Shown here piece by piece: positions 23,607 through 34,600 of a stretch of 64,000 bases of DNA. Below the pieces are notes generated by a model. It saw nothing but the letters and a program-made list of their open reading frames with translations. It did no database searches and was not told the DNA's origin. The stretch covers positions 1-64,000 of the forward strand of contig NZ_JAASHM010000005.1 in the NCBI RefSeq assembly GCF_019734195.1, written 5' to 3'. This DNA comes from Clostridium sp. K13 (GTDB taxonomy: Bacteria; Bacillota; Clostridia; Clostridiales; Clostridiaceae). Position 1 is the stretch's first letter; each line of letters begins with the position of its first letter. The translations under genes were made by a program, and so were the position numbers.

Positions 23607-25868
23607 ATGCTTAAATTACTAAAACATTTAAAACCCTTTATTGGCTCATTTATAATCGCAATAGCACTTTTATTTGTTCAAGCTATATGTGATTTATCAT
23701 TGCCCGATTATATGTCTGATATAGTCAATGTAGGAATACAACAAGGTGGAGTAGAAAATGCTGTTCCTAAAGTTATTCAATCGTCAGAGCTAGATAAGTT
23801 ATTTATTTTTATGAGTGATGATGATAAAAATGTGATTATGGATGATTATGAGCTGCTTAATAAGGAAACATTAAGTAGTGATGAATACAATAATTATTTA
23901 AATCAGTATCCAGAATTGGAAAATGAAGACCTATATAAACTAAATGTTAAAGGCGAGGAAAAGATAGACAAACTTAATAGCATATTTAGTAAACCAATGC
24001 TAATAGTGTACATGTTAGAAACTGAAGGTTTAAAAGGTGTTTCTAATGATGGTAATATGATGACAGAAATGATACAACTACCAGCAGGCGTTGATTTATC
24101 TACTATGGATACATTTGAAGTACTAAAAATGATGTCTAAAGATCAAATTAATCAAATGTTATCTAGTATAGATGAGAAGTTAGATTCTATGCCAGAAAGT
24201 ATGATAACTCAATCTGCGACATCATATGTAAAATTACAATATAAGAATATAGGGATAAATATAGATAAACTTCAATCTAATTATGTAATTTTAGCAGGTG
24301 CTAAGATGGTAGGAATAGCATTAATAAGTATGTTAGCTACAGTAATTGTAAGTTTTATTGCTGCAAGAGTTGGTGCCGCATTAGGTAGAAACTTAAGAAA
24401 AGATGTATTTAATAAGGTTGTTGGTTTTTCAAATTCAGAATTTGACGAGTTTTCAACAGCATCACTTATTACAAGAACAACAAATGATATACAACAAATT
24501 ATTATGCTTGTAGTAATGGGATTAAGAGTAGTGTTCTATGCACCTATATTAGGTGTAGGTGGTGTTCTTAAGGTTATTAATACTGGAGCATCAATGGGAT
24601 GGGTTATAGGTGTTGCAGTAATATCAATATTACTTTTAGTAATAGTATTATTTAGCTTTGCTATGCCAAAATTCAAAAGTGTACAAAAGCTTGTTGATAG
24701 ATTGAACCTTGTTACAAGAGAAAGCTTAACTGGAATGCTTGTAATTCGTGCTTTTAGCACTCAAAAGTATGAAGAAGATAAGTTTGAAGTTGCAAATAAG
24801 AATTTAACAAGAACAAATTTATTTGTTAATAGAATAATGACAACAATGATGCCTTTAATGATGTTTATTATGAATGCAATAACATTATTAATTGTATGGG
24901 TTGGAGCTCATAGAATTGATGAAGGGATTATGCAAGTTGGTACAATGATGGCGTTTATGCAATATACTATGCAAATAATTATGGCGTTCTTGATGATATC
25001 TATGGTTTCTGTTATATTACCTAGAGCTATGGTATCAGCTCAACGTGTATCTGAAGTATTGCAAGTTGATGTTTCAATAAAAGATATAGAAAAGACACAA
25101 ATGTTTAATGCTCAGGAAAAGGGAACTATTGAATTTAAAAATGTTTCATTTAGATATCCAGGTGCAGATGAAGATGTAATTCATGATGTTAGTTTTAAGG
25201 CGCTTCCTGGTGAAACTACTGCATTTATAGGTAGCACAGGTAGTGGTAAATCAACTTTAATTAATTTAATACCTCGTTTCTATGATGCAACACAAGGTGA
25301 AATATTAATTGATGGTGTAAATATAAAGAATGTATCACAACATGATTTAAGAGAAAAAATAGGATTTATACCTCAAAAGGGATTGTTATTCTCAGGTACA
25401 ATTGAAAGTAACTTAAAATATGGGGGAGAGAATATAACTGATGAAGATATGATAAAAGCTTCTGAAATTGCTCAAGCAATGGAGTTTATAAGTAGTAAAG
25501 AAGAGAGATTTAATACAGAAATAGCACAAGGAGGTACAAATGTTTCTGGAGGGCAAAAACAAAGACTTGCAATTGCTCGTGCTATAGCTAAAAAACCAGA
25601 GATATTTGTATTTGATGATAGTTTCTCTGCATTAGACTTTAAAACTGATGCTAACCTTAGAAAGGCAATAAATACTGAATTAAATGAAAGTACATTGTTA
25701 ATTGTAGCTCAAAGAATAAGTACTATAATGGGTGCAAATCAAATTATAGTTCTTGATGAAGGTAAGGTTGTAGGTAAAGGAACTCACAAAGAGCTTATGG
25801 AAAACTGTGAAGTTTATCAACAAATAGCTCTATCACAACTTTCAAAGGAGGAGCTTTCAAATGAGTAA
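23607..25868 (+). CDS. Heterodimeric ABC exporter subunit 1 with large extracytoplasmic insert
   Basis: A type I ABC exporter half-transporter of 753 residues; the ATG at 23607 follows AGGAGAG. After the first membrane helix there is an insert of ~190 residues before the second helix, rich in Asp, Glu and Ser. This makes it longer than the usual ~580. The ATPase domain has Walker A GSTGSGKST, signature NVSGGQKQR and Walker B FVFDDSFSALD. The residue after the Walker B Asp is Asp, not the catalytic Glu, so this is the degenerate-site half of a heterodimer. The stop overlaps the next gene's start by 8 bp. Multidrug or peptide export is likely; the substrate is unknown. Confidence 0.92.
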   Translation: MLKLLKHLKPFIGSFIIAIALLFVQAICDLSLPDYMSDIVNVGIQQGGVENAVPKVIQSSELDKLFIFMSDDDKNVIMDDYELLNKETLSSDEYNNYLNQYPELENEDLYKLNVKGEEKIDKLNSIFSKPMLIVYMLETEGLKGVSNDGNMMTEMIQLPAGVDLSTMDTFEVLKMMSKDQINQMLSSIDEKLDSMPESMITQSATSYVKLQYKNIGINIDKLQSNYVILAGAKMVGIALISMLATVIVSFIAARVGAALGRNLRKDVFNKVVGFSNSEFDEFSTASLITRTTNDIQQIIMLVVMGLRVVFYAPILGVGGVLKVINTGASMGWVIGVAVISILLLVIVLFSFAMPKFKSVQKLVDRLNLVTRESLTGMLVIRAFSTQKYEEDKFEVANKNLTRTNLFVNRIMTTMMPLMMFIMNAITLLIVWVGAHRIDEGIMQVGTMMAFMQYTMQIIMAFLMISMVSVILPRAMVSAQRVSEVLQVDVSIKDIEKTQMFNAQEKGTIEFKNVSFRYPGADEDVIHDVSFKALPGETTAFIGSTGSGKSTLINLIPRFYDATQGEILIDGVNIKNVSQHDLREKIGFIPQKGLLFSGTIESNLKYGGENITDEDMIKASEIAQAMEFISSKEERFNTEIAQGGTNVSGGQKQRLAIARAIAKKPEIFVFDDSFSALDFKTDANLRKAINTELNESTLLIVAQRISTIMGANQIIVLDEGKVVGKGTHKELMENCEVYQQIALSQLSKEELSNE

Positions 25869-27708
25869 GTATGGAAGAGGTCCAATGGGTGGAGGTCCAA
25901 TGGGCGGAATGGGAAAAGGTGGCGAAAAGGCTAAGGATTTTAAAAAGACTATGAGAACTCTTATTAAATATTTAAAGCCTTACAGCTTATCAATAATAGT
26001 TGTTATAATATTTGCAATTGGCTCTGCTGCATTTTCAATTGTAGGTCCTAAAATATTAGGAAATGCAACAACAGAGATATTTAATGGATTAGTTAAAAAA
26101 GTTACAACAGCTAATGCAGAAGGAATTAATTTTACTCGTATAGGGGAAATTATTATATTTTTAGTTGGCTTATATCTAATTAGTGTACTTTTCTCTTTGA
26201 TACAAGGATGGGTCATGACTGGTGTTGCTCAAAAAGTATCATATAATATGAGAAAAGAAATATCAGAAAAGATTAATAGAATGCCACTTAAATACTTTGA
26301 TACTAGAACACATGGTGAAGTGTTATCAAGAGTAACAAATGATGTTGATACTGTTAGCCAAACTTTAAATCAAAGTTTATCACAAATGTTAACAGCGGCT
26401 ACTACTCTTATTGGAGTACTAATAATGATGTTTTCAATAAACTGGATAATGACAGTAGCATCATTAATTATAATTCCAGTATCAGTTGGTTTAATTGCAG
26501 GAGTTGTTAAAAAGTCACAAAAATATTTTAAAACTCAACAAGAATATTTAGGGTATGTTAATGGTCAGGTTGAAGAAGTTTATTCTGGACATAATGTAAT
26601 GAAAGCTTTTAATGCAGAAGAAAGAGAAATTAAGAAATTTACAGAACTTAATAATACTCTTTATAATAGTGCATGGAAATCACAATTTTTATCAGGTATG
26701 ATGATGCCTATAATGACATTTGTAGGAAACTTAGGATATGTATTAGTGACTATACTTGGTGGATGGCTTACTATAAAGAAGGTTATTGAAGTTGGAGATA
26801 TTTTAGCGTTCGTTCAATATATTAGATCATTTATGCAACCAATTGGGCAAACAGCTCAAATAGCAAATGTTCTTCAATCAACTGCAGCAGCTGCTGAAAG
26901 AGTATTTGAATTCTTAGATGAAGAAGAAGAAACTTTAGATGTTGAAAATCCAATAAACACTAAAGATATAGTAGGAGAAGTTGATTTTGAAGATGTTCAT
27001 TTTGGTTATAATCCAGAAAAAACTATTATTAATGATTTTACAGCTCATATAAAACCGGGTCAAAGAGTTGCAATAGTTGGTCCAACAGGTGCTGGTAAGA
27101 CTACAATGGTCAAATTGTTAATGAGATTCTATGATGTTAATGATGGAGCAATTTTAATAGATGGTAATAATATTAAAGATTTTAAGAGAAATGATTTAAG
27201 AAAAATGTTTGGTATGGTTCTTCAAGATACATGGTTATTTAACGGAACTATAATGGATAATCTACGTTATGGTAGATTAGATGCAACTGATGAGGAAGTT
27301 AAACAAGCGGCTAAGGCAGCTCATGTTCATAGTTTTATAAAAACATTACCTCATGGTTATGATATGGAGCTAAATGAAGAAGCAAGTAACGTATCTCAAG
27401 GTCAAAAACAGTTATTAACTATTGCTAGAGCTATTTTAGCAGATCCAAAGATATTAATACTTGATGAAGCAACAAGTTCAGTTGATACTAGAACTGAGGT
27501 ATTAATTCAAAAAGCTATGGATAATTTAATGCATGGAAGAACAAGTTTCATAATTGCTCATAGATTATCAACAATAAGAGATGCTGATCTAATACTTGTA
27601 ATGAAGGATGGAGATATAGTAGAACAAGGAAATCATGAAGAATTATTAGCTAAAGATGGATTCTATGCAAATCTTTATAACAGTCAATTTGAAGAAGCAG
27701 AAGCATAA
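25861..27708 (+). CDS. Heterodimeric ABC exporter subunit 2
   Basis: A 615-residue partner half-transporter. Its Gly/Met-rich N-terminus (RGPMGGGPMGGMGKGG) is followed by six membrane helices and an ATPase domain with GPTGAGKTT, Walker B LILDEATSSVD with the catalytic Glu, and switch IIAHRLS. The ABC signature reads NVSQGQKQL, with Gln replacing Gly at the third position. With subunit 1 this gives one canonical and one degenerate ATP site, as in BmrCD/TM287-288-type exporters. Translationally coupled to subunit 1. Confidence 0.93.
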   Translation: MSKYGRGPMGGGPMGGMGKGGEKAKDFKKTMRTLIKYLKPYSLSIIVVIIFAIGSAAFSIVGPKILGNATTEIFNGLVKKVTTANAEGINFTRIGEIIIFLVGLYLISVLFSLIQGWVMTGVAQKVSYNMRKEISEKINRMPLKYFDTRTHGEVLSRVTNDVDTVSQTLNQSLSQMLTAATTLIGVLIMMFSINWIMTVASLIIIPVSVGLIAGVVKKSQKYFKTQQEYLGYVNGQVEEVYSGHNVMKAFNAEEREIKKFTELNNTLYNSAWKSQFLSGMMMPIMTFVGNLGYVLVTILGGWLTIKKVIEVGDILAFVQYIRSFMQPIGQTAQIANVLQSTAAAAERVFEFLDEEEETLDVENPINTKDIVGEVDFEDVHFGYNPEKTIINDFTAHIKPGQRVAIVGPTGAGKTTMVKLLMRFYDVNDGAILIDGNNIKDFKRNDLRKMFGMVLQDTWLFNGTIMDNLRYGRLDATDEEVKQAAKAAHVHSFIKTLPHGYDMELNEEASNVSQGQKQLLTIARAILADPKILILDEATSSVDTRTEVLIQKAMDNLMHGRTSFIIAHRLSTIRDADLILVMKDGDIVEQGNHEELLAKDGFYANLYNSQFEEAEA

Positions 27709-27732
27709 AAATATATATTAAAAATATTTTAA

Positions 27733-27769
27733 TTAAAAAGGTGGATTTTAAAAATCCACCTTTTTAATA
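27733..27769. terminator. Bidirectional terminator between exporter and LysM gene
   Basis: An AAAAAGGTGGATTTT / AAAATCCACCTTTTT stem, with its right flank entering the stop of the converging LysM gene. Confidence 0.9.
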
Positions 27770-29008
27770 TAATTTTATTTTTTTTCCTGGACTAACAAAG
27801 CTTAAATCAGTGATGTTGTTAATTTGAATTAGTTTATTAATATTTAATCCAAATGATTTAGAAATACTTTCTAAGGAATCATTTTCTTTTATTGTATATA
27901 CACCAGAAGAATATATTTGTAGAATCTGATTCTTTGAAAGTTTGTTAGGATTTTTTATATTATTTAGTTTAGCAATTTTATCATAGGGAATATCGAATTT
28001 TTTCGAAATACTTATTAGTGTATCATCTTTTTCCACTACATAAGTAAATGGAAATTTACAATCCTGTATTCGCCATTGAATAGCTTTAAATTCATCTGTT
28101 GGAACTATTGATTTAAAATACTTTGTATAAGGCTCATTATTAATGGTAATAGATATATTGTTTGTTTTATAATAATCCCTTAACGTATAATAAATACACT
28201 CGAAAAATAAGGATGCCTTAAGTGAATTATTATTATTTAAATAATCTATAATTTTTTCAGATAAGTCTATATAAGCAAAGTTATTTTTAAGGTTATAATA
28301 CATATTTTTTATTTTTATATTACGATTTATTAATGGAAGTAGTCCAGAAGGAGGGGTTTCAAATAGTTTTGAAAAGCCGAGACTTATATCCTCATTAGTG
28401 TAGTAATTTAAAGTTCTAGGTGAAAACCAAATAGAATTTAAATTTTTATCTGGATAGTAGACTTTTATATTTTTTGAATAAGAGGAGTTTTCTAGTATAT
28501 CTTCAAGTTCAAAATATAATGTGCCTGTTTTTTTAGTATAATATATACTCTTAACAAGTCCTATACCTAGCACGTAATAATCTACAGAAAATTCACGGTT
28601 GTTTTTTGATATAGTAACAATCTCAATAGCTGATGGGAATAAATTAAATTGAGTTTTAACTTCTATGTCTATATTAGTAATACAACGCTTACTTCCGTTA
28701 GATAAAAACCACATATTATCTTTAATAATAGGTTCTTTTATTAAATAATTATTTATATAATTATTTTCATTTAATAAATTCTGATGATAACAAGTATTTT
28801 CGGATTGAAAAGATAGTTTAATACCATCATCTACATATTCATAAACATTTATAGCGCTAGTTATACCGTTATCAAGTCTAACTTGAAGTTTGTTTTCACT
28901 AAAATAATCTATAGAAGTTTTAAAATTAATCAAACTATTGCTAAAGCCTCTGTAGATATAGACTGAATTTGACTTAGGTGGAAAGTATTCTTTAGATTTT
29001 ATATTCAT
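27764..29008 (-). CDS. GerMN- and LysM-domain protein, probably spore/cell-wall associated
   Basis: A 414-residue protein. The N-terminal ~200 residues are beta-rich and unrecognised. Residues ~222-305 look like a GerMN domain (NFAYIDLSEKIIDYL, then ECIYYTLRDYYKTNNISITINNEPY). Two LysM domains close the protein: YVVEKDDTLISISKKFDIPY (~322) and YTIKENDSLESISKSFGLNI (~371), which bind peptidoglycan. GerMN domains occur in the sporulation/germination protein GerM, so a forespore or cortex role is plausible. No signal peptide is evident (the N-terminus MNIKSKEYFPP is polar), which suggests deposition inside the mother cell or spore. The start follows GAGGTGA. Confidence 0.78.
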   Translation of the reverse strand: MNIKSKEYFPPKSNSVYIYRGFSNSLINFKTSIDYFSENKLQVRLDNGITSAINVYEYVDDGIKLSFQSENTCYHQNLLNENNYINNYLIKEPIIKDNMWFLSNGSKRCITNIDIEVKTQFNLFPSAIEIVTISKNNREFSVDYYVLGIGLVKSIYYTKKTGTLYFELEDILENSSYSKNIKVYYPDKNLNSIWFSPRTLNYYTNEDISLGFSKLFETPPSGLLPLINRNIKIKNMYYNLKNNFAYIDLSEKIIDYLNNNNSLKASLFFECIYYTLRDYYKTNNISITINNEPYTKYFKSIVPTDEFKAIQWRIQDCKFPFTYVVEKDDTLISISKKFDIPYDKIAKLNNIKNPNKLSKNQILQIYSSGVYTIKENDSLESISKSFGLNINKLIQINNITDLSFVSPGKKIKLY

Positions 29009-29297
29009 AGTAACTCACCTCATAATCATTTGTGCGGTAATTTCTTTGATAGATAATAATAGTATATGAATAGAAATAGAACGTTGATTAAATAAGAGAG
29101 GGTTTCTTAAAATTATAATTAAAGTAAACAAATTAATTTATAGTTAAAAAGAATAGAATTTAGCTATCTTGATATTAGGTAAAATATGGATAAGAGACTA
29201 ATATTGACCTATATTTAAAAATATGATAAAATAAAAAATTACAAAAAAACGAAAAGTGTGCTATAATTAAATGATAAACACCTAAGGAGGTAATTAT

Positions 29298-29789
29298 TTG
29301 TTTAATATAGGAGATAAAATTGTTTATCCATGTCAAGGAATTGGGGTCATAGATTGTATTGAAGAAAGAGAATTTAAGGGTGAAAAGCAGAAGTTTTATA
29401 AAATAGACATTTTTAATAGTACAATGAAACTTACATACCCTATGAATAGAATTGAAGATAGTAATATTAGACTTGTAAGTGAAAGTAAGGACATAGATAG
29501 TTATTTAGAGGATTTTAGTAAAACTACTTTAACGGTAGAAGAGATAAAAAGTACTACTGCTAAGGAAAGAATGAGTATTAATTCTAAAAAAATAAAAGAT
29601 GGTACTTTAAAAGATTATTTAGATGTTATATTGAATTTAAGTGAAGTTATGAACAATGGAAATATAAATGCTAATGAGAAACAAGTTTTAAATTCAACAA
29701 AGTCTTTAGTTGCTGAGGAAATAAGTCAATCTAAAAATATATCTTTAGATGAAGCAAAAAATCTTCTTGATGAATCATTAAAAAATTAA
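29298..29789 (+). CDS. CarD/CdnL-family RNA polymerase-binding regulator
   Basis: A 163-residue protein starting at TTG 29298, with an excellent AAGGAGG site. The N-terminal CarD_CdnL_TRCF domain (~1-60; MFNIGDKIVYPCQGIGVID, FYKIDIFNSTMKLTYPM) binds the RNA polymerase beta subunit. The C-terminal half is helical and would contact promoter DNA near the -10. CarD proteins in other bacteria tune open-complex formation, often at rRNA promoters. It stands alone. Confidence 0.88.
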   Translation: MFNIGDKIVYPCQGIGVIDCIEEREFKGEKQKFYKIDIFNSTMKLTYPMNRIEDSNIRLVSESKDIDSYLEDFSKTTLTVEEIKSTTAKERMSINSKKIKDGTLKDYLDVILNLSEVMNNGNINANEKQVLNSTKSLVAEEISQSKNISLDEAKNLLDESLKN

Positions 29790-29797
29790 AAAAGTAC

Positions 29798-29825
29798 TTG
29801 TATTTATATTTATATATGATATAAT
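29798..29825 (+). promoter_or_regulatory. Promoter of the second zinc-ribbon gene
   Basis: TTGTAT (29798-29803), a 16-bp spacer and a perfect TATAAT (29820-29825). This leaves a ~110-nt leader before the coding region, matching the layout of the paralogue. Confidence 0.55.
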
Positions 29826-29940
29826 TATATTCTAGCCAAGTGGCAGAAAAAAGGTTTATATGTGTGTGTATGTAAATTTCTTCTTTTAGAAAGTTATATG
29901 GATAGCTGTATTAATCTTTAATAAAAGGAGGAAATTTATT

Positions 29941-30096
29941 ATGACAGATAAGACTTTAACATGTAGAGATTGCGGAGCTGAATTCGTATTTACTACAGGA
30001 GAACAAGAATTCTACAAAGAAAAAGGGTTCACTAATGAGCCAACTAGATGTGTTGCTTGTAGAAGAGCTAAAAAAGAACAACAAAACAGAAGATAG
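29941..30096 (+). CDS. Small zinc-ribbon protein (51 residues), paralogue of the gene at 12471
   Basis: MTDKTLTCRDCGAEF opens a 51-residue protein with CRDC and CVAC knuckles and a basic tail (RRAKKEQQNRR). It is about two-thirds identical to the protein at 12471-12626 and of exactly equal length. AAAGGAGGAAA precedes the ATG. Both genes are monocistronic with a leader of more than 100 nt and a strong terminator, so they may be abundant, growth- or stress-regulated proteins. Function unknown. Confidence 0.9.
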   Translation: MTDKTLTCRDCGAEFVFTTGEQEFYKEKGFTNEPTRCVACRRAKKEQQNRR

Positions 30097-30106
30097 TTTT
30101 GATATA

Positions 30107-30143
30107 AAATAAGTTATGCACATTGTGCATAACTTATTTTTTT
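30107..30143. terminator. Terminator after the second zinc-ribbon gene
   Basis: A perfect ATAAGTTATGCACA / TGTGCATAACTTAT stem with a run of T. Confidence 0.9.
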
Positions 30144-30154
30144 GCATGAGTTTT

Positions 30155-31507
30155 TTAAAATTTACGTTCTAAAATATTTATTTTTTTAGGATCTTCAAAG
30201 TCTTTTAATGATGTTATACCTAGTTTATCTAAAACATCATCAAGAACTTTACTATGAACAGCTACTTTTATTGAAGCATCATAAGCAAAGTTATCTACTG
30301 CTTTTTTGCCTTCTTCTGGAGGAACTAAAATTTTAGGTCCACCAACACAACCACCAATACAACCCATTCCTTCAATAAAGCTAGCATTTGCTTTTCCAGC
30401 TAAAGCTTCATTAAGTACTGCCTTACATTCCTTAACACCTTCAGCTTTTCTAGATTTAAAGTTTTTTATCTTATCAGGATAAAGTTCTTCAACAGCTTCT
30501 GAAACAGCAATTGAAACGCCACCAGTACGAGCATATAATCTGCCACCTTTAGATGTATACTCTATAGATGGAATTCCTTTTAAATCTCTAGGATGAATTT
30601 CTAAAGATTCAAATATATTATTAAGTTCTTCAAATGTTAAAACAAAGTCAATTGCACCAGCAACATCTTTTTCTTTAGCTTCAGCTTTTTTAGCTATACA
30701 AGGACCAACAAATACAACTTTAGCATCCTTGTTAAGCTCTTTAATAACCCTACCAGCAGCAATCATTGGAGAAACTGATGGTGAAAGGTTAGGAATTAGT
30801 TCTTTATAAACTTTTTTCAACATACCTACCCACATTGGACAACAGCAAGAAGTAATCATTAAATCATCTGGTCCTTTTACATGTTTATTAAATTCAATAG
30901 CTTCTTTTACTGTTAACATGTCAGCAGCAAAAGCAACTTCAATCATATCTGTAAATCCAACTTTAACAAAGGCAGCTCTTAACTGATCCATAGTTACATC
31001 ACTACCAAATTGACCTATAATAGCAGGGGCAACAGCAGCAATAACAGTTTTATTATTTTTTAATAAATCTAAGATAGGTAAAAATTCTATTTTATCTAAA
31101 ATACGTCCATTATTACATGAATCTACGCAAATACCACAATCTATACAAATGTCATTATCAATAAAAGTTGTGTTATTTGAATAATCAAATTTTATAGCAT
31201 CAAAAGGACAAGCTCGTTGGCAACCATATGTATTATTTGCATCAGGTTTACAATTAGAGCCAGAACATTCTAACTTTTCTACTATTTTTTTATTAACATT
31301 ATAATTAGTTATTGCCTTTTTTAGGTTATAGACGTAGTTGTTATCAAAGTCAACCTTTACTCCACATAATGAAGTTATTATTTCAAAAGTTTCTTGTGGA
31401 GACTTCTCGTGACAAGTAATTATTTTATTAAGAGTTTCATCAAAATTACCGTCATAATAAGATTTTATTAATATATCAAATAAATCAGTGTACTTATTAT
31501 TCATCAT
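30155..31507 (-). CDS. [FeFe]-hydrogenase-like protein (group B-type)
   Basis: A 450-residue iron-sulfur protein. The N-terminal part (~80-135) has two ferredoxin-like 4Fe-4S motifs (a Cys series ending in CQRACPFDAI, then CIDCGICVDSC). The rest is the iron-only hydrogenase large-subunit fold with all three H-cluster loops: TSCCCPMWVG (~220), GPCIAKKAEAKE (~268) and FIEGMGCIGGCVGGP (~382). The classical loops read TSCCPGW, MPC-KK-E and FMACPGGC. The triple-Cys first loop and the altered third loop are what I recall of the poorly characterised group B enzymes. It may catalyse H2 turnover or act in redox sensing. Monocistronic, AGGAGG before the ATG. Confidence 0.85.
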   Translation of the reverse strand: MMNNKYTDLFDILIKSYYDGNFDETLNKIITCHEKSPQETFEIITSLCGVKVDFDNNYVYNLKKAITNYNVNKKIVEKLECSGSNCKPDANNTYGCQRACPFDAIKFDYSNNTTFIDNDICIDCGICVDSCNNGRILDKIEFLPILDLLKNNKTVIAAVAPAIIGQFGSDVTMDQLRAAFVKVGFTDMIEVAFAADMLTVKEAIEFNKHVKGPDDLMITSCCCPMWVGMLKKVYKELIPNLSPSVSPMIAAGRVIKELNKDAKVVFVGPCIAKKAEAKEKDVAGAIDFVLTFEELNNIFESLEIHPRDLKGIPSIEYTSKGGRLYARTGGVSIAVSEAVEELYPDKIKNFKSRKAEGVKECKAVLNEALAGKANASFIEGMGCIGGCVGGPKILVPPEEGKKAVDNFAYDASIKVAVHSKVLDDVLDKLGITSLKDFEDPKKINILERKF

Positions 31508-31633
31508 ATACCTCCTAAATATAGAAATAATAAATAATTCCGTATAATTTAGTATATCTCTATTTAGATATGAAAATACTTATATTTTATAAAAAATAAA
31601 TTTGTTATGGAAATTATTTGAATCATAAAAGCA

Positions 31634-31662
31634 ATGACTATTTTATATAAATTTGTTATAAT
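31634..31662 (+). promoter_or_regulatory. Promoter of the first propeller kinase
   Basis: ATGACT, a 17-bp spacer and TATAAT (31657-31662). The block ATAAATTTGTTATAATATGT is repeated exactly at the second kinase promoter. Confidence 0.55.
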
Positions 31663-31695
31663 ATGTTGAAAATGAAAGAGTAGGATTGATGAGAT

Positions 31696-34600
31696 ATGAG
31701 TAAAATAATAGGAAAAGTAATAATGTTTTCGCTTGCTTTAATATGCATTTTTTTTAATAACGCATATGCAGAAAAAATAGGTAATATTAACTTTCAAAGT
31801 ATAACAATAGATGATGGATTATCTCAATCATTAGCTGAATATATATATCAAGATAGCTTTGGATATATGTGGATAGGGACTAGTGATGGATTAAATAGAT
31901 ATAACGGGAATGAATTTAAGGTATATAGAAATATTAAAAATAATGATAATAGTATAAGTAATAATGTAATTACATCCTTGGTAGAAGATAATTATAAGAA
32001 TTTGTGGATAGGTACTGATAGTGGATTAAATAAAATGAATTTAGTTACTGGAGATATAACAAGATATTTAATTTCTGAAGAAGATAAAACATATTCAAAT
32101 TCTGTAATTGAGGAATTGATGATTGATTCTTCGGGAGAACTATGGGCATGTAGTATTAGTGGAATAAATTATTATGATAGAAAAAATGATAAATTTATTA
32201 CTATTCCAACGGATTTATTTAAAAAAGCTATTCTTCAAGATTTTGTAGAAGATGATCAAGGGAATATATGGATTTCAACAGACTTAGGATTATACAGGTA
32301 TAATCCTATAAATAAAAATATAGAAGAATTCAATGATCCTAAAAATATAATTGGTAAAAAAGATATTTTTTCAATGCTTTATGAAGATGGAAAGTTATGG
32401 TTAGGGACTAAAACAGATGGATTATTAATAATGGATTTAAAGGACTATAGCATAAAATCTTATAGGCATAATCCTAATGATAGTACAACTATACCTAGTA
32501 ACTTTATAAGAGACATGCTTATAGCTAAAGATAATACTATATGGTTGGGTACAGATCAAGGATTAGTTTTATTCGATGAGGAAGAGGAAAAGTTTTATAA
32601 TTATCAAAATAGCACTAAAAGGTATAGTTTATCAGATAATAATATTGTAAGTCTATTTCAAGATAAATTAGGAGTTATATGGGTAGGTACTTTTAGTGGA
32701 ATAAGTAAGTTTTCTATAAATAGAGAATTTAAGGTTTATAGAAATGATCCACTAAATGATAATTCATTAAGTAATAGCAGTGTATGTGGAATATATGAAG
32801 ATGATGATGAAATGGTTTGGGTAGGAACTTTTAATTCTGGAGTAAATAGAATAAATAAAAAAACAGGAGAAATAACTAGATACTATAATTCAGTTAATGA
32901 TTCTCAAACATTGAGTAGTAATAGAATAAAAGATATAACAGGGATAGGAAATGAAGTATGGATAGCTACTGATAATGGTTTAAATTTGTATGATAAGAAT
33001 ACAGGAGCTTTTAAAAGCTATAATAATGAAAATAGTATTTTAAATAATGAAATAAGAGCTTTGTTTATAGGTAAGGATGGTTTACTTTGGATTGGAACTA
33101 AAGGAGGACTATATACTTTTGATAGAAAAGATAAATTTAGATCCTATAATCAAATGTTAGAGGAAAGTGGAATTTATGAAAAAAATATTTCAGCTATTTA
33201 TGAAGATAATGATGGAGAAATATGGCTTTCTGTTGGAAATGAGGGTGGAATAGTAAGATATAATAGAAAAACTGGAGATATAAAGCAGTATGTTTCTAAT
33301 GGAAAAGATATAAATTCTTTAAGTTTTAATACAGTTAGATCAATTTCACAAGATAGCAGTGGAGCAATATGGATAGGAACTCAAAATGGATTAAATAAGT
33401 TTGATAAAGACAAAGAAATATTTACTACATATACATATGAAGATGGTTTATCTAATAACTTTGTATATGGAGTTGTGGTAGATAATAATGATAATATTTG
33501 GGCAAGTACTAATTATGGATTATCAATGTATGATCAATATAATGATACATTTGTAAGATATTATGAATCAGATGGAATTTCAAGTAATGAATTTAATGGA
33601 TTTTCTTATCATATAAATAAAGAGGGGACTAGTATTTATTTTGGTGGTGTAAATGGATTAACAGAAATAGATCCTAGTAATGTTAAATTAAATTTGAACA
33701 CTGAAAAAGTAATAATTGATACTATTAAAACAAGTGGAGGAATTGAAGTCAAAGAGCGTGACAATATTGTATTAGATTATAATTCAAGAGAACTATATAT
33801 AAAGTTTTTTATTCCGGAATATAAAAATACTAATCAAATTCAATATGCTTATAAATTAGAAGGAGCAGATAATGAATGGACATTTCTTGGAAATGAAAAT
33901 TATGCAAGATATGCTTGTTTAGAGCCAGGAAAATATACTATGTTGATATCAGGAAGAAGTTATAATAGTGTTTGGTCTGATATTTCTAAAATAGAAATTA
34001 GAGTTAAAAATTCTATTTGGCAAAGTCCAATTGCATATGTTATTTATATTGTAATAATTTGTATAATAGTATATTTGTTTTATAATCAAGTTAAAATATT
34101 AGATGGGTTAGTTGCTCAAAGAACACAAGAATTAAACAACAAGTTAAGTGAAAATAAGAAGTTATATAATAAATTAATTGAGACAGAAAGATATAAAAAT
34201 AATTATTTTATAAATTTATCACATGAGCTTAGAACACCATTAAACGTTATTTTATCTATAGAACAGTTAATTTCTACTCTTAATAGTGAAGGTAAGGAAA
34301 TAACTAAAGAAAAGATGGAATCCTATATGAATGCCTTAAAGGGTAATTCAAAAAGATTATTAAATTTAATTAATAATATAATAGATACATCGAAAATAGA
34401 TTCAGGATCATATAAAATAGAGAAAGAAAGAACTGATATAGTAAGTCTAGTTGAAGATACAGCACTAAGCATGGTTGAACTTGCAGAGATAAAAGACTTA
34501 CAGTTAATAGTGGATCCTGAAATTGAAGAGTTATTTATTAAATGTGATAAATTAGATATAGAAAGATGTATAATTAATTTAATTGGAAATGCAATAAAGT

